From Agrococcus jenensis (lineage in GTDB: Bacteria; Actinomycetota; Actinomycetes; Actinomycetales; Microbacteriaceae): a stretch of DNA of 64,000 nt. The notes beneath the pieces were generated by a model that ran no database searches, had not been told where the DNA came from, and was given only the letters and a program-made list of their open reading frames with translations. The stretch spans positions 1,736,001-1,800,000 of the forward strand of contig NZ_RKHJ01000001.1 in NCBI RefSeq assembly GCF_003752465.1, in the 5' to 3' direction. The position numbers and the translations under genes are program-made. Positions 25,233-34,490 of the stretch are shown piece after piece. The number at the start of each line of letters is the position of its first letter. Position 1 is the first letter of the stretch.

Positions 25233-25936
25233 GCGCCATCCTGACCGTCCGCGGACTCGACGCCCACATCGGCGGCCAGCAGGTCGTCGAGGACGTCTCG
25301 TTCGACGTCGCCGAGCACGGCGTCACCGCGCTGCTCGGCCGGAACGGCGTCGGGAAGTCGTCGACCATCAAGGCGCTCCTCGGCCTCACCGAGCGCACCG
25401 GCGAGGTGACGTTCGCCGGGCAGCGCATCGACGGGCTGCTCACGCACCGCATCGTGCAGCGCGGCATCGCCTACGTGCCCGAGGATCGCGAGGTCTTCGG
25501 CGGCCTCACGGTCGAGGAGAACCTGCGGCTCGCGGAGCGGGGCGGCGCCCCCAACCGGGCGATCGTCGCCGAGCTCTTCCCCGAGCTCATCGAGCGCGCC
25601 AAGCAGCAGGCGGGCACGCTCTCCGGCGGGCAGCAGCAGATGGTCTCGCTCTCGCGCGCGCTCATGAACGAGAACCGGCTGCTGCTCGTCGACGAGCCGA
25701 CGAAGGGGCTCGCGCCGCTCATCGTCGGCACCGTCACGACGGCGCTCGAGGCCGCCGCGGACCGCACGCCCATGCTGCTCGTCGAGCAGAACCTGCAGGT
25801 CGTGCGGGCGCTCGCGCACACCGTCGTCGTGCTCTCGGGCGGCCGCGTGGTGCACACCGGCCCGGCCGCCGAGTTCCTCGACTCCGACCTCGTGCACCGC
25901 CACCTCGGCGTCGCGACCGACCAGGAGGCCGCGTGA
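25229..25936 (+). CDS. livF: ABC transporter ATP-binding protein (LivF type)
   Basis: A 235-residue ATPase. Walker A is GRNGVGKSST near residue 35, the signature LSGGQQQMVSLSRAL near residue 130, Walker B LLLVDEPTKGLAP and the switch region LVEQNL. AYVPEDREVFGGLTVEENL is characteristic of LivF. The GTG start at 25229 overlaps the livG stop. It forms the heterodimeric ATPase with LivG. Confidence 0.92.
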   Translation: MSAILTVRGLDAHIGGQQVVEDVSFDVAEHGVTALLGRNGVGKSSTIKALLGLTERTGEVTFAGQRIDGLLTHRIVQRGIAYVPEDREVFGGLTVEENLRLAERGGAPNRAIVAELFPELIERAKQQAGTLSGGQQQMVSLSRALMNENRLLLVDEPTKGLAPLIVGTVTTALEAAADRTPMLLVEQNLQVVRALAHTVVVLSGGRVVHTGPAAEFLDSDLVHRHLGVATDQEAA

Positions 25937-26811
25937 CCACCGTCCTGCTCCTGCTCATCACCGGCGTCGGGCTCGGCGCCCTCTACTTCCTGGTGGCGAG
26001 CGGCCTCTCGCTCATCTACGGGCTCATGGGCGTGCTCAACTTCGCCCACGGCTCGTTCCTCACCCTCGCCGGGTTCCTCGGCTGGGAGGTCGGCCGCCGC
26101 GTGGGCGACGGCAGCTGGGGCGGCCTGCTCGTCGGCATGCTCGTCGGACTCGTGGTCGGCGCGCTCGTCGCCGCCATCACCGAGCTCGTCTTCATCCGCC
26201 CGCTCTACAACCGGCACATCGAGCAGGTGCTCGTCACCGTCGGGCTCGGGCTCGCGTCGGTCGCGCTCTTCGAGGGCATCTGGGGCACCGACCCGATCCA
26301 GATCCGGCTGCCGGAGTGGCTCGGCCAGACGACGAACGTGCTCGGCGCGAACATCCCGAACGACCGCTGGCTGCTCATCGGCTCCGCGGCGGTCGTGCTC
26401 GCGCTCATCGTGCTGTTCCTGCGGCGCACGAGCTACGGCCTCGTCATCCGCGCGGGCGTCGAGAACCGCACCATGGTGACCGCGCTCGGCATCGACGTGC
26501 GCCGCGCGTTCACGATCGTCTTCGCGATCGGCGGCGCCGCCGCGGGGCTCGGGGGCGTGCTCGCCTCGGTGTACTACGGCCAGGTCGGCGCGCACCAGGG
26601 CACGTCGCTGCTCATCTACGCCTTCATCGTGACGGTCATCGGCGGGCTCGGCTCGCTCTCGGGCGCCGCGATCGCCTCGGTGCTCGTCGCCGTCATCCAG
26701 CAGTTCGCGAACTTCTACCTCGGCGGCACCGGCGACCTCGCGGTCGTGCTCGCGCTCGCCGCGGTGCTGCTCGTCCGACCGACCGGCCTCATGGGCAAGG
26801 TCACGCACTAG
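25933..26811 (+). CDS. livH: Branched-chain amino acid-type ABC transporter permease (LivH type)
   Basis: A 292-residue membrane protein with about 8 spans. The N-terminal SGLSLIYGLMGVLNFAHGSF motif is diagnostic of LivH permeases, and GGLGSLSGAAIASVLVAV near the C-terminus is the cytoplasmic coupling region. GTG 25933 overlaps the livF stop. It makes the membrane channel together with LivM. Confidence 0.92.
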   Translation: MTTVLLLLITGVGLGALYFLVASGLSLIYGLMGVLNFAHGSFLTLAGFLGWEVGRRVGDGSWGGLLVGMLVGLVVGALVAAITELVFIRPLYNRHIEQVLVTVGLGLASVALFEGIWGTDPIQIRLPEWLGQTTNVLGANIPNDRWLLIGSAAVVLALIVLFLRRTSYGLVIRAGVENRTMVTALGIDVRRAFTIVFAIGGAAAGLGGVLASVYYGQVGAHQGTSLLIYAFIVTVIGGLGSLSGAAIASVLVAVIQQFANFYLGGTGDLAVVLALAAVLLVRPTGLMGKVTH

Positions 26812-26820
26812 GGGATGACG

Positions 26821-27951
26821 ATGCACACCTTCCTCGCCTCCGCCCGCCGCGGCCTCGCATCCCGGTGGGGCCGCATCGCGGCCGGCGCCGCCGCCATCGC
26901 GGTCGCGGCCATGCTGCCGCTGCTCGCGATCGACATCCCCGGCGTGCTGCCCGGCCCCACCTACACGCCCGGCACGCTCACGGTGCTCGCGTACGCGATG
27001 CTCATCGCCGCGCTCGCGCTCAGCTACCACCTGATCTTCGGGGTGGCGGGGATGCTGTCGTTCGGCCACGCGATGTTCTTCGCCGCCGGCGCGTACGGGC
27101 TCGGCATCGTCCTGCGGCTGCTCGCGCCCACCGGCATGCCGAGCGAGGCCGTCTTCCTGCTCGCGATCGTCATCACGCTGGTCGTCGCGCTCGTGCTCGG
27201 CAACCTCGTCGGTGCGCTCGCGCTGCGGGTGAGCGGCATCTCGTTCGCGATGGTGACCCTCGCGATCGCCCAGGCGATGAACGTGATGATCCGGCGCAAC
27301 GTCGGCGGGCTCACCGGCGGCGAGGAGGGCGTCACCCTCACGGTCGCCGTCGTGCCCGACTGGCTCGTCGGCGTCATCAACACCCGCAACCTCTACTGGC
27401 TCGCACTCGCGATCCTCGTGATCGTCTACCTGGCGTGCGTGTGGGTCGAGCGCTCGCGGCTCGGCCACGTCGTCGCGGCCGCCCGCGAGAACGAGCTGCG
27501 CGTGACGGTGCTGGGCCTGCGGCCCTACCTCGTGCGGCTGTTCCTCTTCTCGGCCGCCGCGGTGCTCGCCGCGGTCGCGGGGATGGGCTTCATGCTGCTG
27601 CAGTCGAGCGCGACGCCGCGCATCTCGACGAGCGACTTCACCCTCACCCTGCTCGTCATCGTCGTGCTCGGCGGCGTCGGCTACCGCTGGGGCGCGATCG
27701 TCGGCGGCATCGTCTACACGCTGCTCGACCAGCGGCTCGCGGCGCTCGCCTCGAGCGACGCGATCGCCGGGCTGCCCGACGTGCTGCGCATCCCGCTCTC
27801 CGAGCCGCTGTTCATCCTCGGGATGCTCTTCGTGCTCGTCGTGATGTTCGCGCCCGGCGGCATCGTCGGCATCGCCCACCGCGTCACGCGGCGGCGCGGC
27901 GGCCGGCGCGACGCGGAGGAGCCCGCGGTGCTGCAGGACATGGAAGCCTAG
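26821..27951 (+). CDS. livM: Branched-chain amino acid-type ABC transporter permease (LivM type)
   Basis: A 376-residue membrane protein (378 from the earlier ATG). It has the LivM landmarks LSYHLIFGVAGMLSFGHAMF near residue 65, GISFAMVTLAIAQAM near residue 140 and VVLGGVGYRWGAIVGG near residue 280. The ATG at 26821 is favoured because AGGGG (26810-26814) is 6 nt upstream; the ATG at 26815 would touch that sequence. The C-terminal 25 residues are hydrophilic and basic, then acidic. It pairs with LivH. Confidence 0.9.
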   Translation: MHTFLASARRGLASRWGRIAAGAAAIAVAAMLPLLAIDIPGVLPGPTYTPGTLTVLAYAMLIAALALSYHLIFGVAGMLSFGHAMFFAAGAYGLGIVLRLLAPTGMPSEAVFLLAIVITLVVALVLGNLVGALALRVSGISFAMVTLAIAQAMNVMIRRNVGGLTGGEEGVTLTVAVVPDWLVGVINTRNLYWLALAILVIVYLACVWVERSRLGHVVAAARENELRVTVLGLRPYLVRLFLFSAAAVLAAVAGMGFMLLQSSATPRISTSDFTLTLLVIVVLGGVGYRWGAIVGGIVYTLLDQRLAALASSDAIAGLPDVLRIPLSEPLFILGMLFVLVVMFAPGGIVGIAHRVTRRRGGRRDAEEPAVLQDMEA

Positions 27952-27955
27952 GCGC

Positions 27956-29509
27956 ATGGTCGACGACGCTCGCACGGACGGTCCGGGGACGCCGGGCCCG
28001 CTCACCCTGGGCCGGTGGACGACCGACCGCGCCGCGATCGAGCCCGCGCGGGCGGCGATCGTCGACCGCGGCGTCGTCGTCTCGTACGGCGAGCTCGAGG
28101 CGCGGGCCACCGCGCTCGCGCACGCACTCGGGGAGGCCGGGCACGGCCTGGGCGCCCGGATCGCGACGGTGACGGGCTCGACCGCCGACCAGGTCGTGCT
28201 GCTGTTCGCGTGCGCGAAGGCGGGCGCGGTGCTCGTCCCGCTCTCGTGGCGCCTGACCGCCGGCGAGCTCGCCGCGCAGCTGCGGATCGCCGACCCCTCG
28301 CTGCTCCTCGTCGAGGACGACCACCGGCCGGTCGCCGACGCCGCGCTCGAGCGGCTCGGCGACGCGGCCTCGACGCGCATCCCGACGACCGCGCTCGGCG
28401 CCGCCGGGGCGGAGTCGTCGGTGCCGGATGCGCTCCGCCCGGTCGCCGCCGCCGCGCCCCGGGACGACGACGCCCTGCTGATGCTCTTCACCTCCGGCAC
28501 CACGAGCGCGCCGAAGGCCGTCGTGCTCAGCCACGCGAACTGCGCGTGGGCCAACCTCTCGCTCTCGCGCGCGACACCGCTCACGCCCGACGACATCGTG
28601 CTGCAGGTGCTCCCGCAGCACCACGTCGCCGGCTGGAACGTGCAGCCGCTGCTCGCCTGGTGGGTCGGTGCGTGCGTCGTGCTCGAGCGCACCTTCGACG
28701 CCGGACGCGCCCTCGCCCTCATCGAGCGGCACCGCGTCACCGCGACGATGGGCGTGCCCACCACGTTCCGCGCGCTCATCCAGCACCCTGACTTCCAGGC
28801 GCGCGACCTGTCGAGCGTGCGCACGGCGGTGGTGGGCGGCGGCATGCTCGACCCGCGGGCCGCCGAGCAGCTGGCCCGCACGGGCATCGTCGTGCGGCAG
28901 GGCTACGGCCTCACCGAGGCGGCCCCGAACGTCGCGCTCACGCGGGACGAGAGCGATGCGGGCACCGTCGGGCGCCCCTACCCGCACGTCGACGTCGCGC
29001 TGCTCGTCGACGGCCGGGTCGAGCAGGGCGCCGGTACGGGGGAGCTGCTCGTCCGCGGGCCCGCGGTCTTCCAGGGCTACTTCCGCGATCCGGAGGCGAC
29101 CGCCGCGGCGAGCTTGGGACCGTGGCTGCGCACGGGCGACCTCGTGGCGCGCGACGCGAGCGGCCGCATCCGCATCGTCGACCGGGTGAAGGACATCGTG
29201 CGGTCGGGCGGCGAGTCGATCGCGCCGATCGAGGTCGAGCTCGCACTGCTCGAGCACCCGGCCGTGATCGACGCGGCCGTCGCGGGCGTGCCGAGCGAGC
29301 GCTGGGGCGAGGAGCTCGTCGCGTGGGTCGTGCTGGCCGAGCCCGCGGACGACGCGGCGCTGCATGCGCACCTCGACGGCAGGCTCGCCGACTTCAAGCA
29401 CCCCAAGCGCTTCCTGGTCGTCGACGGCATCCCGCGCACGACGAGCGGCAAGCCGCTGCGCCGGGCGCTCATCGCCGCCTTCGAGGCGGCCCGGGCGGAG
29501 GCGCGATGA
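27956..29509 (+). CDS. Acyl-CoA synthetase / AMP-dependent ligase
   Basis: A 517-residue ANL-superfamily enzyme that activates a carboxylic acid to its CoA thioester via an acyl-adenylate. Motifs in order: the P-loop LFTSGTTSAPKAVVLSH near residue 180, the aromatic motif YGLTEAAPN near residue 315, RTGDL near residue 390, the hinge region KDIVRSGGESIAPIEVE near residue 410, and the C-terminal catalytic Lys in TTSGKPLRR near residue 500. It lies 4 bp after livM and overlaps the tetR gene by ATGA. It probably activates the imported acid. Medium-chain, aromatic or short hydroxy acids are all possible. Confidence 0.88.
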   Translation: MVDDARTDGPGTPGPLTLGRWTTDRAAIEPARAAIVDRGVVVSYGELEARATALAHALGEAGHGLGARIATVTGSTADQVVLLFACAKAGAVLVPLSWRLTAGELAAQLRIADPSLLLVEDDHRPVADAALERLGDAASTRIPTTALGAAGAESSVPDALRPVAAAAPRDDDALLMLFTSGTTSAPKAVVLSHANCAWANLSLSRATPLTPDDIVLQVLPQHHVAGWNVQPLLAWWVGACVVLERTFDAGRALALIERHRVTATMGVPTTFRALIQHPDFQARDLSSVRTAVVGGGMLDPRAAEQLARTGIVVRQGYGLTEAAPNVALTRDESDAGTVGRPYPHVDVALLVDGRVEQGAGTGELLVRGPAVFQGYFRDPEATAAASLGPWLRTGDLVARDASGRIRIVDRVKDIVRSGGESIAPIEVELALLEHPAVIDAAVAGVPSERWGEELVAWVVLAEPADDAALHAHLDGRLADFKHPKRFLVVDGIPRTTSGKPLRRALIAAFEAARAEAR

Positions 29510-30225
29510 ACCAGCCGAGGACGAAGCGCGGCGAGCAGACGAAGGCGAAGCTGCTCGCGGCCGCGGAGGCGGTGTTCGCCGAGCAGGGCTACCAAGCGGC
29601 GTCGATCTCGCGCATCACCGAGCGCGCCCGGGTCGCGCAGGGCACCTTCTACCTGTACTTCTCGTCGAAGCTCGACCTGTTCGAGCAGCTCGTCGACGAC
29701 CTCAACCGGCGCGTGCGCAAGGCCATGAGCGACGGCGCCGCGCGCGGCGCCAACCGCGCCGAGGCGGAGCGCGAGGGCTTCCGCGAGTTCTTCGCCTTCA
29801 CGGCCGAGCACCCGGCGCTCTACCGCGTCGTGCGGGAGGCGGAGTACGTGTCGCCCGGCGCGATGCGCCGGCACTACGAACGCATCGTCGAGGGCTACCG
29901 CGATGGCCTCACGCGGGCCAGGGCGGCGGGCGAGATCGGCGACGTCGACCCGGAGGTCGCGGCGTGGGCACTCATGGGCGTCGGCGAGATGATCGGCATG
30001 CGCTACGTGCTCTGGCCGACCGGCGACGACGGCGCCTTCGGCTCGGGCGCGACGCCCGTGCCCGACGACGTCTTCGACGAGATGGTGGCCTTCGTGCAGC
30101 GCGCGCTCGGCACCGCCGCATCGACGGCCGCCGCCGCGACCGGCCAAGACCCCACGACCCAGCACAGCACCAGCCAGCACAGCACCACCGAGCGCGCCAC
30201 GGCGCACGTCAAGGAGGACTCATGA
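29506..30225 (+). CDS. TetR/AcrR family transcriptional regulator
   Basis: A 239-residue TetR regulator embedded in the catabolic operon. The HTH spans about residues 10-55 (AAEAVFAEQGYQAASISRI, then AQGTFYLYFSSK). The C-terminal domain has the FAFTAEHPALYRVVREAEYV segment seen in TetR_C_33/FadR-like regulators of acyl-CoA metabolism. A C-terminal tail of about 30 residues is low-complexity (Ser, Thr, His, Gln, Ala) and begins after a run of alanines. It probably senses the acyl-CoA product of the operon and binds the ACCTGA cluster upstream of livK; this is inferred. Confidence 0.87.
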   Translation: MNQPRTKRGEQTKAKLLAAAEAVFAEQGYQAASISRITERARVAQGTFYLYFSSKLDLFEQLVDDLNRRVRKAMSDGAARGANRAEAEREGFREFFAFTAEHPALYRVVREAEYVSPGAMRRHYERIVEGYRDGLTRARAAGEIGDVDPEVAAWALMGVGEMIGMRYVLWPTGDDGAFGSGATPVPDDVFDEMVAFVQRALGTAASTAAAATGQDPTTQHSTSQHSTTERATAHVKEDS

Positions 30226-30968
30226 GCACGCTCTCCGGCCGCAGGGCCGTCATCACCGGTGGCGCGGCGGGCATCGGCGCCGCCATCGCGCGCTCGTTCG
30301 CGGCCGAGGGCGCCTCCGTCGTCATCGCCGACCGCGACGGCGCGGCGGCCGACGCGCTCGCGCAGGAGCTCGGCGGCGAGTCGTGGGAGGTCGACCTGCT
30401 CGACGTCGCGTCGCTCGAGTCGCTGTCGCTCGAGGCCGACATCCTCGTCAACAACGCGGGCATCCAGCGGGTCGCCCCGATCCAGGAGTTCGAGCCCGAG
30501 ATGTGGCGACGCATCCACACCCTCATGCTCGAGTCGCCGTTCCTGCTCATCCGGGCGGCGCTGCCGGGCATGTACGAGCGCGGGTTCGGGCGCATCATCA
30601 ACCTCTCGAGCGTCCACGGCATCCGCGCCTCCGCCTTCAAGTCGGCCTATGTCGCCGCGAAGCACGGGCTCGAGGGGCTGTCGAAGGTCACGGCGCTCGA
30701 GGGCGGCCCGCACGGGGTGACGTCGAACTGCATCAACCCCGGCTACGTCAAGACGGCGCTCGTCGAGAGCCAGATCGCCGACCAGGCCAAGACGCACGGC
30801 ATCCCCGAGGATGAGGTGCTGCAGAAGGTCATGCTCACCGAGGCGGCGATCAAGCGCCTCGTCGAGCCCGAGGAGGTCGCGTCGCTCGCCACCTGGCTCG
30901 CCGGCCCGCACGCGGGCATGGTGACGGGCACGTCGTACGTCATGGACGGCGGGTGGAGCGCCCGATGA
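30222..30968 (+). CDS. bdhA: 3-hydroxybutyrate dehydrogenase
   Basis: A 248-residue SDR that oxidises (R)-3-hydroxybutyrate to acetoacetate with NAD. Motifs: TGGAAGIGAAI near residue 12, NNAG near residue 80, Ser in LSSVHGIRASAFKS, and YVAAKHG as the catalytic Tyr-x-x-x-Lys. The C-terminal stretch NPGYVKTALVESQIADQAK is strongly typical of hydroxybutyrate dehydrogenases. It overlaps the TetR gene by ATGA and the next hydrolase gene by ATGA. With the CoA-transferase genes downstream it forms the ketone-body route 3-hydroxybutyrate to acetoacetyl-CoA. Confidence 0.88.
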   Translation: MSTLSGRRAVITGGAAGIGAAIARSFAAEGASVVIADRDGAAADALAQELGGESWEVDLLDVASLESLSLEADILVNNAGIQRVAPIQEFEPEMWRRIHTLMLESPFLLIRAALPGMYERGFGRIINLSSVHGIRASAFKSAYVAAKHGLEGLSKVTALEGGPHGVTSNCINPGYVKTALVESQIADQAKTHGIPEDEVLQKVMLTEAAIKRLVEPEEVASLATWLAGPHAGMVTGTSYVMDGGWSAR

Positions 30969-31906
30969 GCGAGCAGCAGGCACAGCACGAGCAGCACGCC
31001 GATGCGCGGTCGCTGCGCGTCGCGGTCGACGGCGGCGAGCTCGTCGCGACGCTCTGGCGGCCGGATGCGTCCGGCACGCCCGTCGTCGCCATCCACGGGA
31101 TCACGGCCAACCACCGCTCCTTCGCGCACGTCGCCGACCGCCTGTCGGCACCGGTGCTGGCGATGGACCTGCGCGGTCGCGGCAGCTCCCGCGCGCTGCC
31201 TGGACCGTACGGGCTCGAGCAGCACGCCGAGGACGTCGCCGCGGCGATCGCCGCGGCCGGCTTCGACCGAGCGATCGTCGTCGGCCACTCGATGGGGGCG
31301 TACGTCGCCGTGCGGCTCGCCGCCGCGCACCCCGAGCTCGTCGAGGCGCTCGTGCTCATCGACGGCGGCGTGCCGCTGCGGCCCGCGGCCGACGACGTGA
31401 GCCCCGAGGACGTGCTGGGGCCCGCCATCGAGCGGCTGCGCCGCACCTTCCCGTCAGCGGAGGCGTACCGCGACTTCTGGCGGCAGCACCCGGCCTTCGG
31501 GCCCTACTGGAACGCCGCGATCGAGGAGTACGTCGACTACGACCTCGTCGACGTCGACGGTGCGCTCCGGCCGTCGGCCACGCCCGACGCGGTCATCGCC
31601 AACCTGGTCGAGCTCGACGGGCGCGGCGGCTACGCCGAGGCGCTGCAGGCGCTGCGCGTGCCCATGCGGCTGCTGCGCAGCCCGCGCGGCCTCTTCGACG
31701 AGACACCCGGCCTCTACGATGACGAGTGGCTCGCGACATGGACGTCGCGGCTGCCCGAGCTCGCGGTGCGCGACGTCGAGCACACGAACCACTACACGAT
31801 CCTGCTGGGCCGGGGGGCGGATGCCGTGCTCGACGCGGTCTCGCTCGTCGCGACCGGCGCGGGACCCGCTGCCTCCGTGGCTGCGGCGCACAGAGAGGGA
31901 CGCTGA
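30965..31906 (+). CDS. Alpha/beta hydrolase
   Basis: A 313-residue alpha/beta-hydrolase-fold enzyme. The oxyanion segment is AIHGITANHRSF near residue 45, the nucleophile Ser is in GHSMGAYVA near residue 105, and a C-terminal HTNHYTILL carries the likely catalytic His. No signal peptide, so the substrate must be imported first. It lies between hydroxybutyrate dehydrogenase and the CoA-transferase genes. Cleavage of a 3-hydroxybutyrate ester, dimer or related ester is a reasonable hypothesis. Confidence 0.82.
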   Translation: MSEQQAQHEQHADARSLRVAVDGGELVATLWRPDASGTPVVAIHGITANHRSFAHVADRLSAPVLAMDLRGRGSSRALPGPYGLEQHAEDVAAAIAAAGFDRAIVVGHSMGAYVAVRLAAAHPELVEALVLIDGGVPLRPAADDVSPEDVLGPAIERLRRTFPSAEAYRDFWRQHPAFGPYWNAAIEEYVDYDLVDVDGALRPSATPDAVIANLVELDGRGGYAEALQALRVPMRLLRSPRGLFDETPGLYDDEWLATWTSRLPELAVRDVEHTNHYTILLGRGADAVLDAVSLVATGAGPAASVAAAHREGR

Positions 31907-31909
31907 CCG

Positions 31910-32683
31910 ATGGCGATCGACAAGACCTACGGCTCCGCGGCGGAGGCCGTCGCCGACATCCAGGACGGCGCCACGCTCGCCGTCGGGGGCTTCGGCCTCT
32001 CGGGCAATCCGATGGCGCTCATCCGGGCGCTCGAGGAGCGCGGCGTGCGAGGCCTCAAGGTGGTCTCGAACAACTGCGGCGTCGACGACTGGGGCCTCGG
32101 GCTGCTGCTGCGCGCCGGCCAGATCGACAAGATGACGTCGTCGTACGTGGGCGAGAACAAGGAGTTCGAGCGCCGCTACCTGACTGGCGAGCTCGAGCTC
32201 GAGCTCACACCGCAGGGCACGCTCGCCGAGAAGCTGCGCGCCGGCGGGTCCGGCATCGCGGCGTTCTACACGCGCACGGGCGTCGGCACGCAGGTGCAGG
32301 AGGGCGGCCTCCCGCAGCGCTACAACGCCGACGGCACGGTCGCGAAGGCATCCGCGCCCAAGCCGACGGCGACGTTCGAGGTCGACGGGGAGCTGCGGGA
32401 GTTCGTGCTCGAGGAGGCGATCACGACCGACTTCGCGCTCGTGCACGCGCTCCGCGGCGACCGCCACGGCAACCTCGTCTTCAACAAGGCGGCGCGCCAG
32501 TTCTCGCCGCCCGCCGCGATGGCGGGCCGGATCTGCATCGCGCAGGTCGAGGAGCTCGTCGAGCCGGGTGAGATCGACCCGGATGCCGTGCACCTGCCGG
32601 GCGTGTTCGTGCACCGCATCGTCGAGGTGGGCACCGACATCGAGAAGCGCATCGAGCGCCGCACGGTTCGAGAGGAGAGCTGA
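31910..32683 (+). CDS. scoA: 3-oxoacid CoA-transferase subunit A
   Basis: A 257-residue alpha subunit of the succinyl-CoA:3-ketoacid CoA-transferase type. The N-terminal half has the [16 protein letters not shown] glycine motif of family I CoA-transferases, then [32 protein letters not shown] is also characteristic. It transfers CoA from succinyl-CoA to acetoacetate together with subunit B. It follows the hydrolase by 3 bp and subunit B starts 1 bp after its stop. Confidence 0.92.
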   Translation: MAIDKTYGSAAEAVADIQDGATLAVGGFGLSGNPMALIRALEERGVRGLKVVSNNCGVDDWGLGLLLRAGQIDKMTSSYVGENKEFERRYLTGELELELTPQGTLAEKLRAGGSGIAAFYTRTGVGTQVQEGGLPQRYNADGTVAKASAPKPTATFEVDGELREFVLEEAITTDFALVHALRGDRHGNLVFNKAARQFSPPAAMAGRICIAQVEELVEPGEIDPDAVHLPGVFVHRIVEVGTDIEKRIERRTVREES

Positions 32684-32684
32684 G

Positions 32685-33314
32685 ATGGCACTGACCAGGA
32701 ACGAGATGGCCGCGCGCGCGGCGCAGGAGCTCGAGGACGGCAACTACGTCAACCTCGGCATCGGCCTGCCGACGCTCGTGCCCAACTACGTGCCCGACGA
32801 CGTGACCGTCGTGCTGCAGAGCGAGAACGGCATCCTCGGCGTCGGCCCGTACCCGACCGAGGATGCGGTCGACCCCGACCTCATCAACGCCGGCAAGGAG
32901 ACCGTCACGACGCTGCCGGGCACGTCGTTCTTCGACTCGGCCACGTCGTTCGCGATGATCCGCGGCGGCAAGATCGACGCGGCCATCCTCGGCGCCATGC
33001 AGGTGTCGGCCTCCGGCGACATCGCCAACTGGATGATCCCCGGCAAGATGGTGAAGGGTCCCGGCGGCGCGATGGACCTCGTGCACGGCGCCGCGAAGGT
33101 CATCGTGCTCATGGAGCACGTGGCGAAGGACGGCTCGGCGAAGATCGTCGACGCGTGCTCGCTGCCGCTCACCGGCAAGGGCGTCGTCGACCGCATCATC
33201 ACCGACCTCGCCGTGCTCGACGTGACGCCCGAGGGCCTGCGGCTCGTCGAGCTCGCACCGGGCGTCACGCTCGAGGAGCTGCGGGAGCAGACCGAGCCGG
33301 AGATCCTCGCGTGA
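32685..33314 (+). CDS. scoB: 3-oxoacid CoA-transferase subunit B
   Basis: A 209-residue beta subunit. The catalytic Glu is in the [12 protein letters not shown] motif near residue 47, which forms the glutamyl-CoA thioester. [13 protein letters not shown] and [19 protein letters not shown] are further hallmarks. GAGGAGAGC lies just upstream of the ATG. With subunit A it converts acetoacetate to acetoacetyl-CoA at the expense of succinyl-CoA; the thiolase that would follow is not in the window. Confidence 0.93.
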   Translation: MALTRNEMAARAAQELEDGNYVNLGIGLPTLVPNYVPDDVTVVLQSENGILGVGPYPTEDAVDPDLINAGKETVTTLPGTSFFDSATSFAMIRGGKIDAAILGAMQVSASGDIANWMIPGKMVKGPGGAMDLVHGAAKVIVLMEHVAKDGSAKIVDACSLPLTGKGVVDRIITDLAVLDVTPEGLRLVELAPGVTLEELREQTEPEILA

Positions 33315-34369
33315 GCACCATCCTCGCGGGCGTCGAGCACGCCTTCGTCGAGACCGACCGGCTCCGGGCATCCGTGCTCCGCGCGCCCGGCACCGATGCC
33401 GGCGCGCGCGACGCCACGCCGATCGTGCTCATCCACGGCAACGTGTCGTCGTCGCTCTTCTTCCAGCCGCTCATGCTCGCGCTCCCGCGCCCGAGCGTCG
33501 CGATCGACCTGCGCGGCTACGGCGACAGCGAGGCGCTCCCCGTCGACGCGACGCGCGGCCTCCGCGACCTCTCCGACGACGTGGCGTCGGTGCTCGACGC
33601 GCTCGGCCTCTCGGGGGTGCACGTCGTCGGCTGGTCGATGGGCGGCGGCGTCGTGCTGCAGCTGCTGCTCGACCGGCCGGAGCTCGTGCGGTCGATCACG
33701 CTGCAGGCGCCGGTGCCGCCGCACGGCTTCGGCTCGCGGCTCGACGGCACGCCGTGCACGCCCGACGCCGCCGGCACGGGCGGCCTGGGCGTCAACGCCG
33801 ACTTCATCGCCCGGCTCGAGGCGGGCGACACGTCGGCGGACGAGCCGACGAGCCCGCGCAGCGTCTTCCGCTCGAGCTACGTCGCGCCCGGCTTCTACGA
33901 CGGCCGCGAGGACCTCTGGGTCGAGTCGATGCTGTCGACGAGGACCGGACCCGACAACCAGCCGGGCGACGGCGTGGCCTCCGACTCGTGGCCCGGCTTC
34001 GCGGCCGGCGGGCGCGGCATCCTCAACGCGATGTCGGTCGCGCACCTCGACCTGACGGGCATCGTCGAGGCGTCCGTGAAGCCCACCATCCTGTGGATCC
34101 GCGGCGCGCACGACGCGATCGTCGCGGACGAGTCGTTCTTCGAGTTCAACACGCTCGGCAAGCACGGCATCGTGCCGGGCTGGCCGGGGGAGGAGGCGGC
34201 GCCGCCGCAGCCGATGATCGCGCAGACCCGCGCGGTCCTCGACGCGTACGCCGCGAGCGGCGGCGCCTACCGGGAGGTCGTCTTCGAGGGCGCTGGCCAC
34301 TCGCCGCACCTCGAGGACGAGGCGCGCTTCGCGGAGGAGCTGCTCGCGCACGTCGCGGCGAACGACTGA
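33311..34369 (+). CDS. Alpha/beta hydrolase
   Basis: A 352-residue alpha/beta hydrolase, unlike the one at 30965 in length and sequence. It has [14 protein letters not shown] near residue 45, nucleophile Ser in GWSMGGGVV near residue 112, an acid residue in [10 protein letters not shown], and His in [10 protein letters not shown] near residue 335. A cap insertion of about 100 residues lies between them. The GTG start overlaps the scoB stop by GTGA, so it is the last gene of the twelve-gene operon. No signal peptide. It may be an intracellular esterase or oligomer hydrolase; the substrate is unknown. Confidence 0.82.
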   Translation: MSTILAGVEHAFVETDRLRASVLRAPGTDAGARDATPIVLIHGNVSSSLFFQPLMLALPRPSVAIDLRGYGDSEALPVDATRGLRDLSDDVASVLDALGLSGVHVVGWSMGGGVVLQLLLDRPELVRSITLQAPVPPHGFGSRLDGTPCTPDAAGTGGLGVNADFIARLEAGDTSADEPTSPRSVFRSSYVAPGFYDGREDLWVESMLSTRTGPDNQPGDGVASDSWPGFAAGGRGILNAMSVAHLDLTGIVEASVKPTILWIRGAHDAIVADESFFEFNTLGKHGIVPGWPGEEAAPPQPMIAQTRAVLDAYAASGGAYREVVFEGAGHSPHLEDEARFAEELLAHVAAND

Positions 34370-34401
34370 CGCAGGCGCGTCCACGCACCGGTCCGGCTCG
34401 C

Positions 34402-34459
34402 GGACCCGACTCCCGATCGTGGACCCCAGATCGCGGGTCCACCGTCCGGGATCGGGTCC
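34402..34459. repeat. Intergenic hairpin, GGACCC family, copy 2
   Basis: Arms 34402-34426 and 34435-34459 pair at about 20 of 25 positions around an 8-nt loop. It shares TCGTGGACCC-x-AGATC and CCGGGATCGGGTCC with copy 1 at 22886-22943. It lies between the convergent ends of the hydrolase gene and the exonuclease gene, a position suited to a two-way terminator. Confidence 0.75.
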
Positions 34460-34490
34460 ATGAGCGCGGCGGGCCGGTGCTGGGTGGCGG

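Noticed and set aside
25471..28887. A minus-strand open frame of more than 1100 codons opposite livF-livM and the ligase gene.
   Set aside because: It is antisense to well-supported genes, lacks domain signals, and is rich in Arg, Ala, Asp and His, as expected for antisense frames at this G+C content.
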